This document shows positions 17,657-26,448 of a stretch of DNA of 64,000 nucleotides, piece after piece. The notes beneath the pieces were generated by a model, which worked only from the letters and a program-made list of their open reading frames with translations, was not told the origin of the DNA and did no database searches. A program made the translations under genes and the position numbers. Origin of the DNA: Snodgrassella alvi_G (GTDB lineage Bacteria > Pseudomonadota > Gammaproteobacteria > Burkholderiales > Neisseriaceae); assembly GCA_946478525.1 (NCBI GenBank), contig CAMLCH010000008.1, positions 1-64,000 of the forward strand. The letters are read 5' to 3'. The number at the start of each line of letters is the position of its first letter. Within the stretch, counting starts at the first letter, position 1.

Positions 17657-17733
17657 TGGTGCACCCGGAGCGATTCGAACGCCCGACCCTCTGGTTCGTA
17701 GCCAGATACTCTATCCAACTGAGCTACGGGTGC
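17657..17733 (-). tRNA. tRNA-Arg (anticodon ACG)
   Basis: The acceptor GCACCCG pairs with CGGGTGC, the D-arm reads AGCTCAGTTGGATAGAG, and ACG lies in the anticodon loop CTACGAA. The 3' CCA is encoded. The first anticodon base should be converted to inosine by TadA. Only 10 bases separate it from tRNA-Glu, so the two are likely co-transcribed. Confidence 0.96.
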
Positions 17734-17959
17734 GTGAAAGATGTGTAGTATAGAAAACTATATTCTAACTGTCAATATTAGTCGTTGCTAAAATGACTAT
17801 TTAAAAGCAATTAGCTGTTTTAACGGCAAATAATTTCGGTCTGAAGCAGTAAGATCACCATAAAATGGTTGTCGGTAATATGTTTATCATTGCAAGTATC
17901 TATACAAATAAGTATTTTGCTATAAAATTCACTCTCTTTTTGCATTTATTGTTTGCATA

Positions 17960-19384
17960 ATGAGCATTATTGATGAAAATGACACCGTGGCACTTGCTGA
18001 GCTAGCAACAGTTTTATTTACGCTGCCGTTGCCTGTAGCAATCATTGATCTGGAAACTACCGGCGGTCATTTTGAGCTGGATCGTATTACTGAAATTGCT
18101 ATTTTACGTTTTCATGAGGGCAAAATTAGCCGTCATCAATGGTTAGTAAATCCACAACAGCCCATCAGCGAATTTATTACCCAACTTACTGGTATCACTA
18201 ATGCAATGGTACAGAATGCACCGGCTTTTGCGGAAATTGCGACAGAGCTGTTACCTCTGTTACGCGGTCATCTACTCATAGCTCACAATAGTCGATTTGA
18301 TTATACTTTTCTGCGCAATGCCTTTGCGCGCGTTAAGCTTAATTTTGCTGCATTAACTCTGGATACAGTACCTTTTTCACGCAAATTATATCCACAATTT
18401 TTTAAACATAATTTAGATGTGATTATTGAACGTTTCGGCATTACGATGGACAGCAGCGATCGTCATCGTGCTATGGGCGATGTTATTGCTTTAGCAAAAT
18501 TTCTTCAATGTAGTCTGCGTGAAACAAGCAATGATTCTTGGTTACAGCAATGGCATCAGTTGATTCGACCAGGGTATTTACCCGAGTGGCTTAGTCCCGG
18601 CCTACATCAGCAAATATATGCTTTGCCTGATGATCCCGGAGTCATGATTTGGCATTTTTCCAAGCTGAACAAGAATATCGTACAGGTTAAGGAACGAGCT
18701 TTTACTGATACCATCGCTCAGTTGCAACATAAACAAGCACAGAAAAATTGGCGTCAGGCTACTGCTTTTCAATTTATTCCCGCCATTAGTTTATCGCATG
18801 CCTTTCTATTACAGGGTCGTTATCTACAACAAAATCCAGATGCAAGCAATTACGTCGATGAATCATATTCAGCATCAAACTGGTATACCGTTGCTTTCAT
18901 GCCAGATCAGCGTGGACAACTTCAGGCGCGAGTGGTCAAATTAAAACCGCAAATTTTATCACAGGCTCCGTATGGTTTATTTTTGCGCCCACGTGCAGCG
19001 AAACGTGCAGTAGCAGCGTGGGCACGCCAATATGATTTATGTCCTGCCAATTTGGATATTTTGCCGCAAAGCATTAGCCACAATGATCCTTGCCCAAAGC
19101 AAGCTGCACATCTATGTAATGGCCATTGCCGCCTAGATAAAGAAATGAATACACAGAACCAACGAATTTTGCATTATGCGCCACGTCTTCCCGTATGTGA
19201 ATGGGGCAAATGGCACCATTTGCGCATTACTGAATCTAACTGCATTACCGCTGATTCGGTGCAGATTGAACTACAAGCTGGCTGTATTCGTCTGGATCAA
19301 CAACACTGGTATTTTCATCCCTTGCTACCAAAGTTAATTAAACAAAGATTAAAGCAATCTCAGGGGATTGAATTTTTAAGTTAA
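17960..19384 (+). CDS. DEDDh exonuclease fused to a UvrC/Cho-like region
   Basis: A 474-residue two-domain protein. Residues 25-185 form a DnaQ-type 3'-5' exonuclease of the DEDDh class: IIDLETTG (Asp30, Glu32), AHNSRFDYTFL, and HRAMGD (His169, Asp174). From about residue 220 the protein resembles the N-terminal half of UvrC or Cho, beginning LPDDPGV, but the GIY and YIG signature residues are not conserved (GVMIWHF and IVQVKE), so the nuclease site there looks inactive. A cysteine-rich stretch (CPKQAAHLCNGHC) resembles the UvrC Cys region. This fusion is known in Proteobacteria and is thought to act in DNA repair or proofreading; the exact role is unclear. No good Shine-Dalgarno sequence precedes the ATG. 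Confidence 0.8.
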   Translation: MSIIDENDTVALAELATVLFTLPLPVAIIDLETTGGHFELDRITEIAILRFHEGKISRHQWLVNPQQPISEFITQLTGITNAMVQNAPAFAEIATELLPLLRGHLLIAHNSRFDYTFLRNAFARVKLNFAALTLDTVPFSRKLYPQFFKHNLDVIIERFGITMDSSDRHRAMGDVIALAKFLQCSLRETSNDSWLQQWHQLIRPGYLPEWLSPGLHQQIYALPDDPGVMIWHFSKLNKNIVQVKERAFTDTIAQLQHKQAQKNWRQATAFQFIPAISLSHAFLLQGRYLQQNPDASNYVDESYSASNWYTVAFMPDQRGQLQARVVKLKPQILSQAPYGLFLRPRAAKRAVAAWARQYDLCPANLDILPQSISHNDPCPKQAAHLCNGHCRLDKEMNTQNQRILHYAPRLPVCEWGKWHHLRITESNCITADSVQIELQAGCIRLDQQHWYFHPLLPKLIKQRLKQSQGIEFLS

Positions 19385-19392
19385 TCCAATAA

Positions 19393-19433
19393 ACACACAG
19401 GCTGCAATCATGTAAATATTGCAGCCTGTGTTT
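19393..19433. terminator. Bidirectional terminator hairpin
   Basis: A 14-base-pair perfect stem (19395-19408 with 19418-19431) lies between the convergent exonuclease and zapG genes. Short A and T runs flank both sides. It probably ends both transcripts. Confidence 0.75.
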
Positions 19434-19456
19434 AAGCAAAAATGATTAAATTCTGA

Positions 19457-20008
19457 TCATTTATTTTCTGATTGATGATTAGCTTTACTAGAAAATGGGC
19501 CATGTCGTCCACCAGATTTGAATTTGTTTAAATGTTCGTTACGATTACCGGCATTAGGCCCAATACGATCCGGCACCTGATCTGGTAGTCCATTAATAGG
19601 AACAACTTCTGCCGCAATAACATCTGTATAAGTAGGTATGTCCGTTACATCTGACTGATTCTCACCAATATCCGTTTCTGTCAAAAATGCCATAGTTACA
19701 CTTTTATCGGCGCGCTGACTAAGCTGTTCCTGCATAGTACTGTGCTCCATTAACTGGCGCGCATCTGCACTTAATTGCTGCAATACTTTTTGATAACTGC
19801 GATTCATTTCATCCACTGCACTGGCAGTATCAATAAAATGCTGGTCTACCTGTTGACGATATTGGTCAAAGCTGGCTTTGACAGCTTCATATTGCTGGCG
19901 TTTTTTTTCATTCTGATTACTTCGCATAATTAACCACATTAGCCCTAATCCGGCTACAAATCCTATAATCAACGCAATTGACACATATAACCAAAGCTGA
20001 TTATTCAT
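19457..20008 (-). CDS. zapG: ZapG/YhcB family inner-membrane protein (DUF1043)
   Basis: A 183-residue protein with one N-terminal transmembrane helix (about residues 5-28), then a coiled-coil region (QYEAVKASFDQYRQQVDQHF through VLQQLSADARQLM) and a variable, polar C-terminal tail. This is the layout of YhcB/ZapG, an envelope protein linked to cell division and elongation control. The tail is longer than in E. coli. The ATG follows an AAGGAAA ribosome binding site. It is separated from pgpA by about 135 bases and read in the same direction. Confidence 0.8.
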   Translation of the reverse strand: MNNQLWLYVSIALIIGFVAGLGLMWLIMRSNQNEKKRQQYEAVKASFDQYRQQVDQHFIDTASAVDEMNRSYQKVLQQLSADARQLMEHSTMQEQLSQRADKSVTMAFLTETDIGENQSDVTDIPTYTDVIAAEVVPINGLPDQVPDRIGPNAGNRNEHLNKFKSGGRHGPFSSKANHQSENK

Positions 20009-20142
20009 ACATTTTCCTTTTCAATTCCGTCTTACCAATATTCTGACCAGTATTGTTTAGCGATGCTCCACTACATCATAACATATACTGATGTTGTCAA
20101 ATACTCCGGCTATCCGCTACAGATCAAAATGACCGTCAATGA

Positions 20143-20664
20143 TCAGTTGAAAAAATACACTGCAGATAATAAAACCATCAGACTAAATAATGCTGCAATA
20201 AGATCATCCAGCATAATACCCAATCCACCATGAATACGTGCATCAAACCAGCGAATCGGCCAAGGTTTCAACGCATCAAAAAAACGAAATATTGCAAAAG
20301 CAACTACCCACCACACAAAATCACATGGGATACAGAATAAAATCAGCATCATGGCTGCGATTTCATCCCAAACAATTCCACCATAGTCCTGTCGTTGTAA
20401 TCGTTTTTCTGTCAGATCACAAATGGGAATTCCTACCAGAAAAAGGATCACACCAAACCAAATATTCAACCATAAATGGAACCCAAGTTGTAGCCACAAA
20501 GCAGCCAAAGGTAATGCAGGTAGCGTACCAAACGTACCCGGTGCTTTCGGTGCTAATCCAGTACCGAAGCCAAAACCCAGCCAACAAATAGGGTGCTTAC
20601 AGAGCCAACGCCATGTTGGTGTAATAGGAGAAATGGTTGATTCAGAATTAGCCAAAATGATCAA
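20143..20664 (-). CDS. pgpA: Phosphatidylglycerophosphatase A
   Basis: A 173-residue membrane enzyme that removes the phosphate from phosphatidylglycerophosphate, giving phosphatidylglycerol. The family signature is seen as GFGFGTGLAPKAPGTFGTL near residue 30, then IVWDEIAAMM and FRFFDALKPWPIRWFD, with at least three hydrophobic segments. There is no ATG in the N-terminal part. The start is a TTG at 20664 or, with better spacing from the upstream GAGGA, a TTG at 20655. The gene overlaps the end of thiL, so the two are translationally coupled, an arrangement common in Proteobacteria. Confidence 0.92.
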   Translation of the reverse strand: MIILANSESTISPITPTWRWLCKHPICWLGFGFGTGLAPKAPGTFGTLPALPLAALWLQLGFHLWLNIWFGVILFLVGIPICDLTEKRLQRQDYGGIVWDEIAAMMLILFCIPCDFVWWVVAFAIFRFFDALKPWPIRWFDARIHGGLGIMLDDLIAALFSLMVLLSAVYFFN

Positions 20665-21613
20665 ATCCTCGTTGACGTAGTTGTATTACATTACCTTTAT
20701 GATCATATAAGTGTAATTGATCAGTTGTAGTAATAACCCCTATTCGAGTTACCTCTACAGATACTTTTTGCGCTGCTGCTAAAATTACCTTACGTTGAGT
20801 AGGTGCAGCAGTGAATACCAGTTCATAATCATCTCCACCGGCTAACATCCATTGCCTAAGCTGTGATAACGTTACAGTAGATTGCTGTTTTAGGACAGAT
20901 AGGGTTGGAATCAAGTCAACATTAATTTCTGCGCCAACAGCGCTAGCGTTCAGAATATGGCCTATATCTTGTGCTAGTCCATCTGATATATCCTGCGCTG
21001 CATGTGCTAATGGTAATAACTTCTGCCCCAATGCCACGCGCGGATCTGGACGTAGCCTTTTGCTTTCACACAGAGCAAATACTGGTTCGGACAAAACAAC
21101 CTTTCCCCAGTGTACATCTAAAGCAGCCGCAGCCAAACCAAGTTGACCAGTTACCCAGATATCATCTCCAACTTTGGCAGCATCGCGCCGTAACGCTTTT
21201 CCGCAAGGTGTTTCACCAATTATAGTGACATTAAAAACCCAATTGCCCTTAGTCGTATCACCACCTATCAGATTCACACCAAAACGCACAGCAAGAGTAA
21301 ACAAAGCATCACAAAATGCGCTTAACCAATCTTTATTTAGTTCAGGCAATGCCACACTGAGTAAAACCCAACGTGGTGTGGCACCCATAGCAGCCATATC
21401 TGATAAATTAACAGCCAATACCTTATGAGCCAAATCTGCCGGTGCTACGTCAGGAAAAAAATGTGTTCCTCCTACCAGCATATCGGCACTGAAATGCAGA
21501 TCATAGCCACTACGTGGTCTTATGATAGCCGCATCATCACCGATACCCAAAATAAGTTGCTTATCTTGCTGCTGACGATGCAAATATTGACGAATAAAAT
21601 CAAATTCATTCAC
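20648..21613 (-). CDS. thiL: Thiamine-monophosphate kinase
   Basis: ThiL phosphorylates thiamine monophosphate to thiamine pyrophosphate, the last step of cofactor synthesis. The AIRS-type fold shows LGIGDDAAI, HFSADMLVGGTHF, LAVNLSDMAAMGA, LIGGDTTKG and the late ISDGLAQDIGHI. The open frame extends 37 codons further upstream, but the conserved N-terminus (VNEFDFIRQYLHR) begins at a GTG at 21613, giving 321 residues, the usual length. The ribosome binding site is weak, so the exact start is not certain. The gene overlaps pgpA downstream. Confidence 0.93.
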   Translation of the reverse strand: MNEFDFIRQYLHRQQQDKQLILGIGDDAAIIRPRSGYDLHFSADMLVGGTHFFPDVAPADLAHKVLAVNLSDMAAMGATPRWVLLSVALPELNKDWLSAFCDALFTLAVRFGVNLIGGDTTKGNWVFNVTIIGETPCGKALRRDAAKVGDDIWVTGQLGLAAAALDVHWGKVVLSEPVFALCESKRLRPDPRVALGQKLLPLAHAAQDISDGLAQDIGHILNASAVGAEINVDLIPTLSVLKQQSTVTLSQLRQWMLAGGDDYELVFTAAPTQRKVILAAAQKVSVEVTRIGVITTTDQLHLYDHKGNVIQLRQRGFDHFG

Positions 21614-21817
21614 GATGGACAGGGTATTAAAATACAAATCGAATTTTAATTTTAAAATGTTTCGTTGAATCTTTCCAGAACAGTCTATAACTCTGTCTAA
21701 ATAGATTGATGTCGTTTTATCCAAACAATAATATCGCTTATATTCAAAATAAATTTTTTAATAATTGAAAAAGTCATACAATCAATTATTCAATCTAAAT
21801 TTACAAAATTAATACTT

Positions 21818-23239
21818 ATGAATAAAACATTAAAAAACGATTTAACTGCTATCCATGAGCTTTTAGAAAATACTTTTCATCAATCTATCGACTTCCTAAA
21901 CAACCTCGACAGTATGCCAACATGTTGCCAATTATCTCAGCAACAGCAAAATAATTTGCCGCAATTGAATTTACCTGAGCAAGGTGAAGGCGGATTAGCA
22001 GCTTTAAATCAATTTAATACTCAGTTTAAAGAGTTTATTGTTGCTTCTGGTGGTCCCAGATATTGGGGGTATATAACTGGAGGCAGTACACCGGCTGCAA
22101 TAATGGGCGATATTCTGGCCACTATTTACGATCAGAATACTCAGGCTATCAGTGGTGAGTGCGATGTGTCTGCACGCATTGAAACTCAGACAACTGATTT
22201 ATTACTGGATTTATTCCATCTACCAAGGGAATTTACCGGCGGATTTGTCACCGGTACGACCATGGCAAATTTTTCTGCGCTGGCGGTGGCCAGACAATGG
22301 TTTGGTACTCAGCTTAAGCAGGATATTGCTGCTGATGGTTTAATGAATCTATCACTGCCGGCTATCTCGGCTACCCCTCATTCATCAGTATTAAAATCAT
22401 TGGCTATGCTTGGTTTAGGAAGAAATAACTTAATTACCATTCCTACTCTTTCAAATCAGCGTGAAGCCATTAATGTAGCCGAATTAAAACTGTTTATTGA
22501 AGATCATTTCAAGCATCAACCATTTATTCTGGTTTTAAATGCGGGCACAGCCAATACAGCTGATTTTGATGATATTGCGGAAATTATGGAGTTGAAGAAT
22601 AGCTATAACTGTTGGATACATATTGATGCCGCCTTTGGAGCATTTGCCGCCTGCTCTTCACACTATCCGCATTTACTCAATGGTTGGGAAATGGCTGACA
22701 GCATTGCCATAGATTGCCATAAATGGCTAAACGTACCTTATGAAAATGCCTGCTTTTTTATACGAAAAGAGCATTTCAGTTTACAGTTTAACCAGTTTAA
22801 AAACAGCAGTGCTCCTTATCTGGAAAATCAACTGGAAAATTTTAATTTCATGAATATGTTGCCGGAAAATTCCAGAAGACTAAAAGCGTTACCAGTATTG
22901 TTCAGCCTGTTAGCTTATGGCAAAGAAGGCTATCGGTATATTGTGGATAACTCTATTGAGCTGGCTCAAGAATTTGGTAACTATATACGTAAAAGCAGCT
23001 ATTTTGAATTATTGGCTGAAGTACGTTTAAATATTGTCTGCTTTAAAGTTACTGCTGCATGCGATACCGCTGAATTTCTGCAAAAATTAAATAAAACCGG
23101 TCTTGTATTTATGACACCAACGACTTTTAATCATGAAAAAGGTATACGTGCAGCATTTGTAAACTGGCGAACTACTATTGAAGATATTAAATTAGTGTGT
23201 TCATTAATTGAAAACATGATCAAGAGTAAAGAATCTTAA
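21818..23239 (+). CDS. Group II PLP-dependent amino acid decarboxylase
   Basis: A 473-residue fold-type I PLP enzyme of the group II decarboxylase family (relatives include aromatic amino acid and diaminobutyrate decarboxylases). The PLP-binding lysine is Lys302 in the motif IDCHKWLNVPY, and the aspartate that contacts the pyridine nitrogen is Asp270 in HIDAAFGA. The N-terminal half carries GGPRYWGYITGGSTPAA and FVTGTTMANFSAL. Length is normal. The substrate cannot be told from sequence alone. Downstream, in the same direction after a 406-base gap, are an ATP-grasp and a GNAT-fold gene, suggesting that the amine product is ligated or acylated. A 9-base inverted repeat lies close upstream of the ATG. 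Confidence 0.85.
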   Translation: MNKTLKNDLTAIHELLENTFHQSIDFLNNLDSMPTCCQLSQQQQNNLPQLNLPEQGEGGLAALNQFNTQFKEFIVASGGPRYWGYITGGSTPAAIMGDILATIYDQNTQAISGECDVSARIETQTTDLLLDLFHLPREFTGGFVTGTTMANFSALAVARQWFGTQLKQDIAADGLMNLSLPAISATPHSSVLKSLAMLGLGRNNLITIPTLSNQREAINVAELKLFIEDHFKHQPFILVLNAGTANTADFDDIAEIMELKNSYNCWIHIDAAFGAFAACSSHYPHLLNGWEMADSIAIDCHKWLNVPYENACFFIRKEHFSLQFNQFKNSSAPYLENQLENFNFMNMLPENSRRLKALPVLFSLLAYGKEGYRYIVDNSIELAQEFGNYIRKSSYFELLAEVRLNIVCFKVTAACDTAEFLQKLNKTGLVFMTPTTFNHEKGIRAAFVNWRTTIEDIKLVCSLIENMIKSKES

Positions 23240-23645
23240 GAAGTATGATATTAATCATACTTATTGATTAATATCATACATAATTTATCATTTAATCTAT
23301 ATAGATAGTCTTTATCCTTTTTATATTTTATAAATAGTTACTCTGATTAAATGATTATATTATTGTTCTCTAATAATTTTTTTGTACTAGTCATTTATCA
23401 GTTTTTAGGAACATCATGACCTAATTGTTTAAAATAACTATTTGCTGTATATAAATTTTCTAAGGAATAACAGGTTTTTCTCCTTTCTAAATATCTATAT
23501 AGCAATTAGTTAAAAAACTCAAGATTTGAATTCATATTTCATTTTACAGAATTAGATTAATAGTTACAGTTGTTCGTAATAAATATAAAATTGTAATAAT
23601 TTTTATATTTATTATTCAATTAATTCTATTTAACTATAAGTAAAT
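23240..23645. other. Intergenic region with hairpin, decarboxylase to ATP-grasp gene
   Basis: This 406-base AT-rich gap begins with a strong hairpin (listed separately). Near its end is an AT-only 13-base inverted repeat (23578-23590 and 23601-23613), shortly before the ATP-grasp start. No coding frame was found. Confidence 0.4.
23243..23279. terminator. Hairpin after the decarboxylase gene
   Basis: A perfect 15-base-pair inverted repeat (23243-23257 with 23265-23279, loop of 7) starts three bases after the stop codon. It lacks a good T-run, so it could be a weak terminator or a 3'-end protecting hairpin. Its left arm also contains part of a smaller nested palindrome (23241-23262), so two folds compete. 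Confidence 0.5.
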
Positions 23646-24845
23646 ATGCCTAACATACTTATATTAGGAGCCAGATCACCAGCCAGCCTGACATGGGCTC
23701 GATTGCTGGCTAAGGCAGGTTATCGGGTGCATATGGCTGATAGCATGAGTTATGCGTTAAGCCGTTACAGCAGATATATAGTGAGTTATACCCGTCTTCC
23801 TCTACCTAAATCTCAAACCGGTTTGTGGCTGGAGCAGCTTATAAAATTACTGACACAAGAAAAAATTCATACAATTATTCCAAATTGTGAAGAGGTATTT
23901 TATCTGGCTTCAGCCAATGACCTCATTCAACAGATTCATCCTTGCCAACTATTTACCAGTTCTATTTCACTACTAACGCAATTACATCATAAAGGCTTTT
24001 TTGCTCAACTAACACAAAATTGGCCTGTTTCTAGTCCAGATACCCTTTTACTAACTAATCAGGCAGAGTTTACCTTATTTAAACAACAACAATTTTCCGC
24101 CGATAAACAATGGGTTTTTAAGCCAGCATTTTCACGTTTTGCTACCCAGACACTAATTTGTCCGCATACTATCAACTACCATCAGCTTCAGGCATCATCA
24201 CAACAACCCTGGATTGCACAGAGATATATATCAGGAAAAGAATACTGCAGTTACAGTATTATCAGACATGGTAAAGTGATTGCTCATAGCTGTTATCATC
24301 CAAAATACCGGGTTGGTAAAGGTGCAGGAATATATTTCAATCCAGCACAGCACCTTGAAATACGAGAATTTGTTGAATACTTCGCTGCGCAAACCCATTA
24401 TCATGGTCAAGTGGGATTTGATTTTATTCAAGACGCGTCAGGCAAAATATTTGTACTGGAATGCAATCCCCGCGCCACAAGTGGTATTCACTTCATGACT
24501 GCCCTGCCACAGACATCACAAACTTCTATTGTCCAAACGATTTTAAAGCCGGACATGAATTCATCTGTCACTTTAGATGAAATGAACTTTAATTCTCCCC
24601 AAATGCATAGTTTATCTATGCTATTAACACCCCAGCAATGGCGATTCTGGAAAAACCCAACTTTCTGGCATGACTATAATGAGGCTCAGGATATTGTATG
24701 GGAAAAAGGCGATACCCTGCCCTATTGGGCGCAGATTATGACTACAACAGAATTACTTTTGCGGGCTATACAACTGCATATCACTCCATTAGCGGCTACA
24801 ACCGCAGATATTGAGTGGGATGGTTTGCCCATCGTCTTCAATTAA
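23646..24845 (+). CDS. ATP-grasp ligase of unknown substrate
   Basis: A 399-residue protein with a Rossmann-like N-terminus (ILILGARSPASLTWARLL) and an ATP-grasp domain from about residue 110 to 300. Visible elements are WVFKPAFSRF (the nucleotide-binding lysine strand), QRYISGKEYCSY and the metal-binding end VLECNPRATSGIHF (Glu272, Asn274, Arg276). Such enzymes form amide or similar bonds through an acyl-phosphate intermediate. The C-terminal 100 residues are less conserved and contain several tryptophans. The next gene, a GNAT-fold protein, begins within or just after its end. With the upstream decarboxylase this suggests a small-molecule pathway. The substrates cannot be read from the sequence. 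Confidence 0.75.
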   Translation: MPNILILGARSPASLTWARLLAKAGYRVHMADSMSYALSRYSRYIVSYTRLPLPKSQTGLWLEQLIKLLTQEKIHTIIPNCEEVFYLASANDLIQQIHPCQLFTSSISLLTQLHHKGFFAQLTQNWPVSSPDTLLLTNQAEFTLFKQQQFSADKQWVFKPAFSRFATQTLICPHTINYHQLQASSQQPWIAQRYISGKEYCSYSIIRHGKVIAHSCYHPKYRVGKGAGIYFNPAQHLEIREFVEYFAAQTHYHGQVGFDFIQDASGKIFVLECNPRATSGIHFMTALPQTSQTSIVQTILKPDMNSSVTLDEMNFNSPQMHSLSMLLTPQQWRFWKNPTFWHDYNEAQDIVWEKGDTLPYWAQIMTTTELLLRAIQLHITPLAATTADIEWDGLPIVFN

Positions 24846-24859
24846 TTTTTTATTTTATT

Positions 24860-26017
24860 ATGCAAAATAAACTTTCACTGAATTCATCTCAACACTGGCA
24901 GGATTTTGTAGAAGAATTATGTACACAAGGCAATCACTTTGTTAATAATGCCCCTTTTCAAGTCACCAGCACTGAGATCAATAACGAAAAAGTCCCTGTT
25001 ATCTGGAATACCAGCAACAACCCGCAAACAAGCTGGATAGCGAGTTTACTCAATAGCTATGGACCTTATGCGCGCGCCGAACTGGAATTAATCCATACTC
25101 CAAAATATATGCGACTATTTTTTGCCGGATTATCCTATATTGCACAGTTATTAATGCAGATGAGTGGCTTGGGTAGCGGTATTTTTTTGGATCACTGGTT
25201 TTTAGCGACTAATATCTATCCCAGCAATCGTACAGCCAATGATATTTTGCTGGCGGTAAAAAATTTAGTCAGAGAGGCAGCTGATAAAAATCTTAATAAT
25301 TTACCTATTATCATCCGTTCATTGACACCAATATTTCATGCGGACATAATCAATGAGCTGCAACAAAATGGTTTCTTATTGATTCCAACACGACAGGTAT
25401 GGATTGCCAGCAATCTACATGAACCCAGCTGGCGCCGGCATGCTGATGTGAAAAGGGATCTTCGTTTGGAAAAAAAATATACCTCTCAGTCGGAATGGGT
25501 GGCAGGTACAGATTTCTCTGATGATGATTTTGACCGTGCTCTATTTCTTTATAATCAACTGTACCGAAAAAAATATCCGCCATATAATCCAGACTATTCT
25601 GTAGATTTCATTAAAACAGCAGTACAGACAGGTTTTATACAATTTTATGGTTTACGGTTAGTAAACCACTCAGACACTTCATCAAAAAATCCTTTAAGCG
25701 GGTTTGTTGGTCTTATTCGACATGAAAATCAATTTGCAACTCCGATACTCGGATATGATTTGGAGCTGCCCATACAATATGGACTTTATCGTCGATTAAT
25801 GCTGAAAGCTTTTTTAGAAACGGAAAAACACCGCGGTATATTGCACTGTAGTGCTGGCGCAGGAAATTTTAAAGCACAACGAGGTGCTCAGTTTTATCCT
25901 GAATTCGCTGCTATATGGATGCAGCATTTGCCGGGCTACCGTCAGAGCATATTTAAAACTTTGAATAAGATCATTAATACTTTTATTACTCCTTATGCGG
26001 CCAAAAAACAGTTTTAA
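24860..26017 (+). CDS. FemAB-like GNAT-fold acyltransferase
   Basis: A protein of about 385 residues with a C-terminal GNAT/FemAB-type acyltransferase domain. The recognisable part is SGFVGLIRHENQFATPILGYD, then YGLYRRLMLKAFLE and GILHCSAGAGNFKAQRGA followed by AIWMQHLP, a pattern I know from predicted N-acyltransferases encoded beside ATP-grasp genes. The N-terminal half is family-specific. The start is uncertain. The ATG at 24860 has no Shine-Dalgarno sequence; an in-frame ATG at 24815, overlapping the ATP-grasp gene, follows GAGTGGG. Either way the two genes are tightly linked and probably co-translated. It may acylate or aminoacylate the product of the ATP-grasp enzyme. Function unproven. 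Confidence 0.7.
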   Translation: MQNKLSLNSSQHWQDFVEELCTQGNHFVNNAPFQVTSTEINNEKVPVIWNTSNNPQTSWIASLLNSYGPYARAELELIHTPKYMRLFFAGLSYIAQLLMQMSGLGSGIFLDHWFLATNIYPSNRTANDILLAVKNLVREAADKNLNNLPIIIRSLTPIFHADIINELQQNGFLLIPTRQVWIASNLHEPSWRRHADVKRDLRLEKKYTSQSEWVAGTDFSDDDFDRALFLYNQLYRKKYPPYNPDYSVDFIKTAVQTGFIQFYGLRLVNHSDTSSKNPLSGFVGLIRHENQFATPILGYDLELPIQYGLYRRLMLKAFLETEKHRGILHCSAGAGNFKAQRGAQFYPEFAAIWMQHLPGYRQSIFKTLNKIINTFITPYAAKKQF

Positions 26018-26073
26018 CTCAACCAAATCACCTTCTGAAACTGTTAAAACATACGACGCTACTTTAATTATAG

Positions 26074-26442
26074 ATCGGATCGTTTGCAGACCTGGCACAT
26101 GCGAAAAATTTTGCAGTTAATGGTGGTGCTGATGAAATTACAAAAAAAATTGTAAATGATTATCAGAATAAATTAAAACAGGGAGAAATAAATCATGAAG
26201 GAAAAATAGCAGATAGAAGAGAAGCTGCTCATTCAGAAATTAGAGCTTTAGATGATGCAATAAAAGCTAAAAGAGAGGCAGGAATACCTGTTGATGAAAA
26301 CTCAATAAAAGATATGTATTTACACAACAGAGATCTTCAAAAAAATGCGATTCAGAATAATGGTGGTATACCTCCAATAAAAGATAGATGCCCTCATTGT
26401 GAAATATTAACGAATGATATAAATATTATAGGTCATAAATAA
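26074..26442 (+). pseudogene. Headless YwqJ-like deaminase toxin module
   Basis: An open frame of 122 codons begins right after a TAG and has no start codon, yet reads as a complete C-terminal toxin domain. It holds AAHSEIRALDDAIKAK (His53, Glu55) and, after a helical stretch, DRCPHCEIL (Cys106, Cys109). The HxE plus CxxC combination is the zinc site of the deaminase fold, and the overall pattern fits the YwqJ-type polymorphic toxin domain. The genes that follow are YwqK-like, the known partner of YwqJ. No N-terminal delivery domain is present, so this is an orphan tip cassette that could only act if recombined onto a toxin gene elsewhere. Composition is much more AT-rich than the flanking genes. 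Confidence 0.6.
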
Positions 26443-26448
26443 TATAAA

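Noticed and set aside
15853..20122. A shared 13-base word, CTGTAGCGGATAG, near 15855 and inverted near 20112
   Set aside because: Thirteen-base matches are expected by chance in a window of this size, and the flanks are not convincingly similar.
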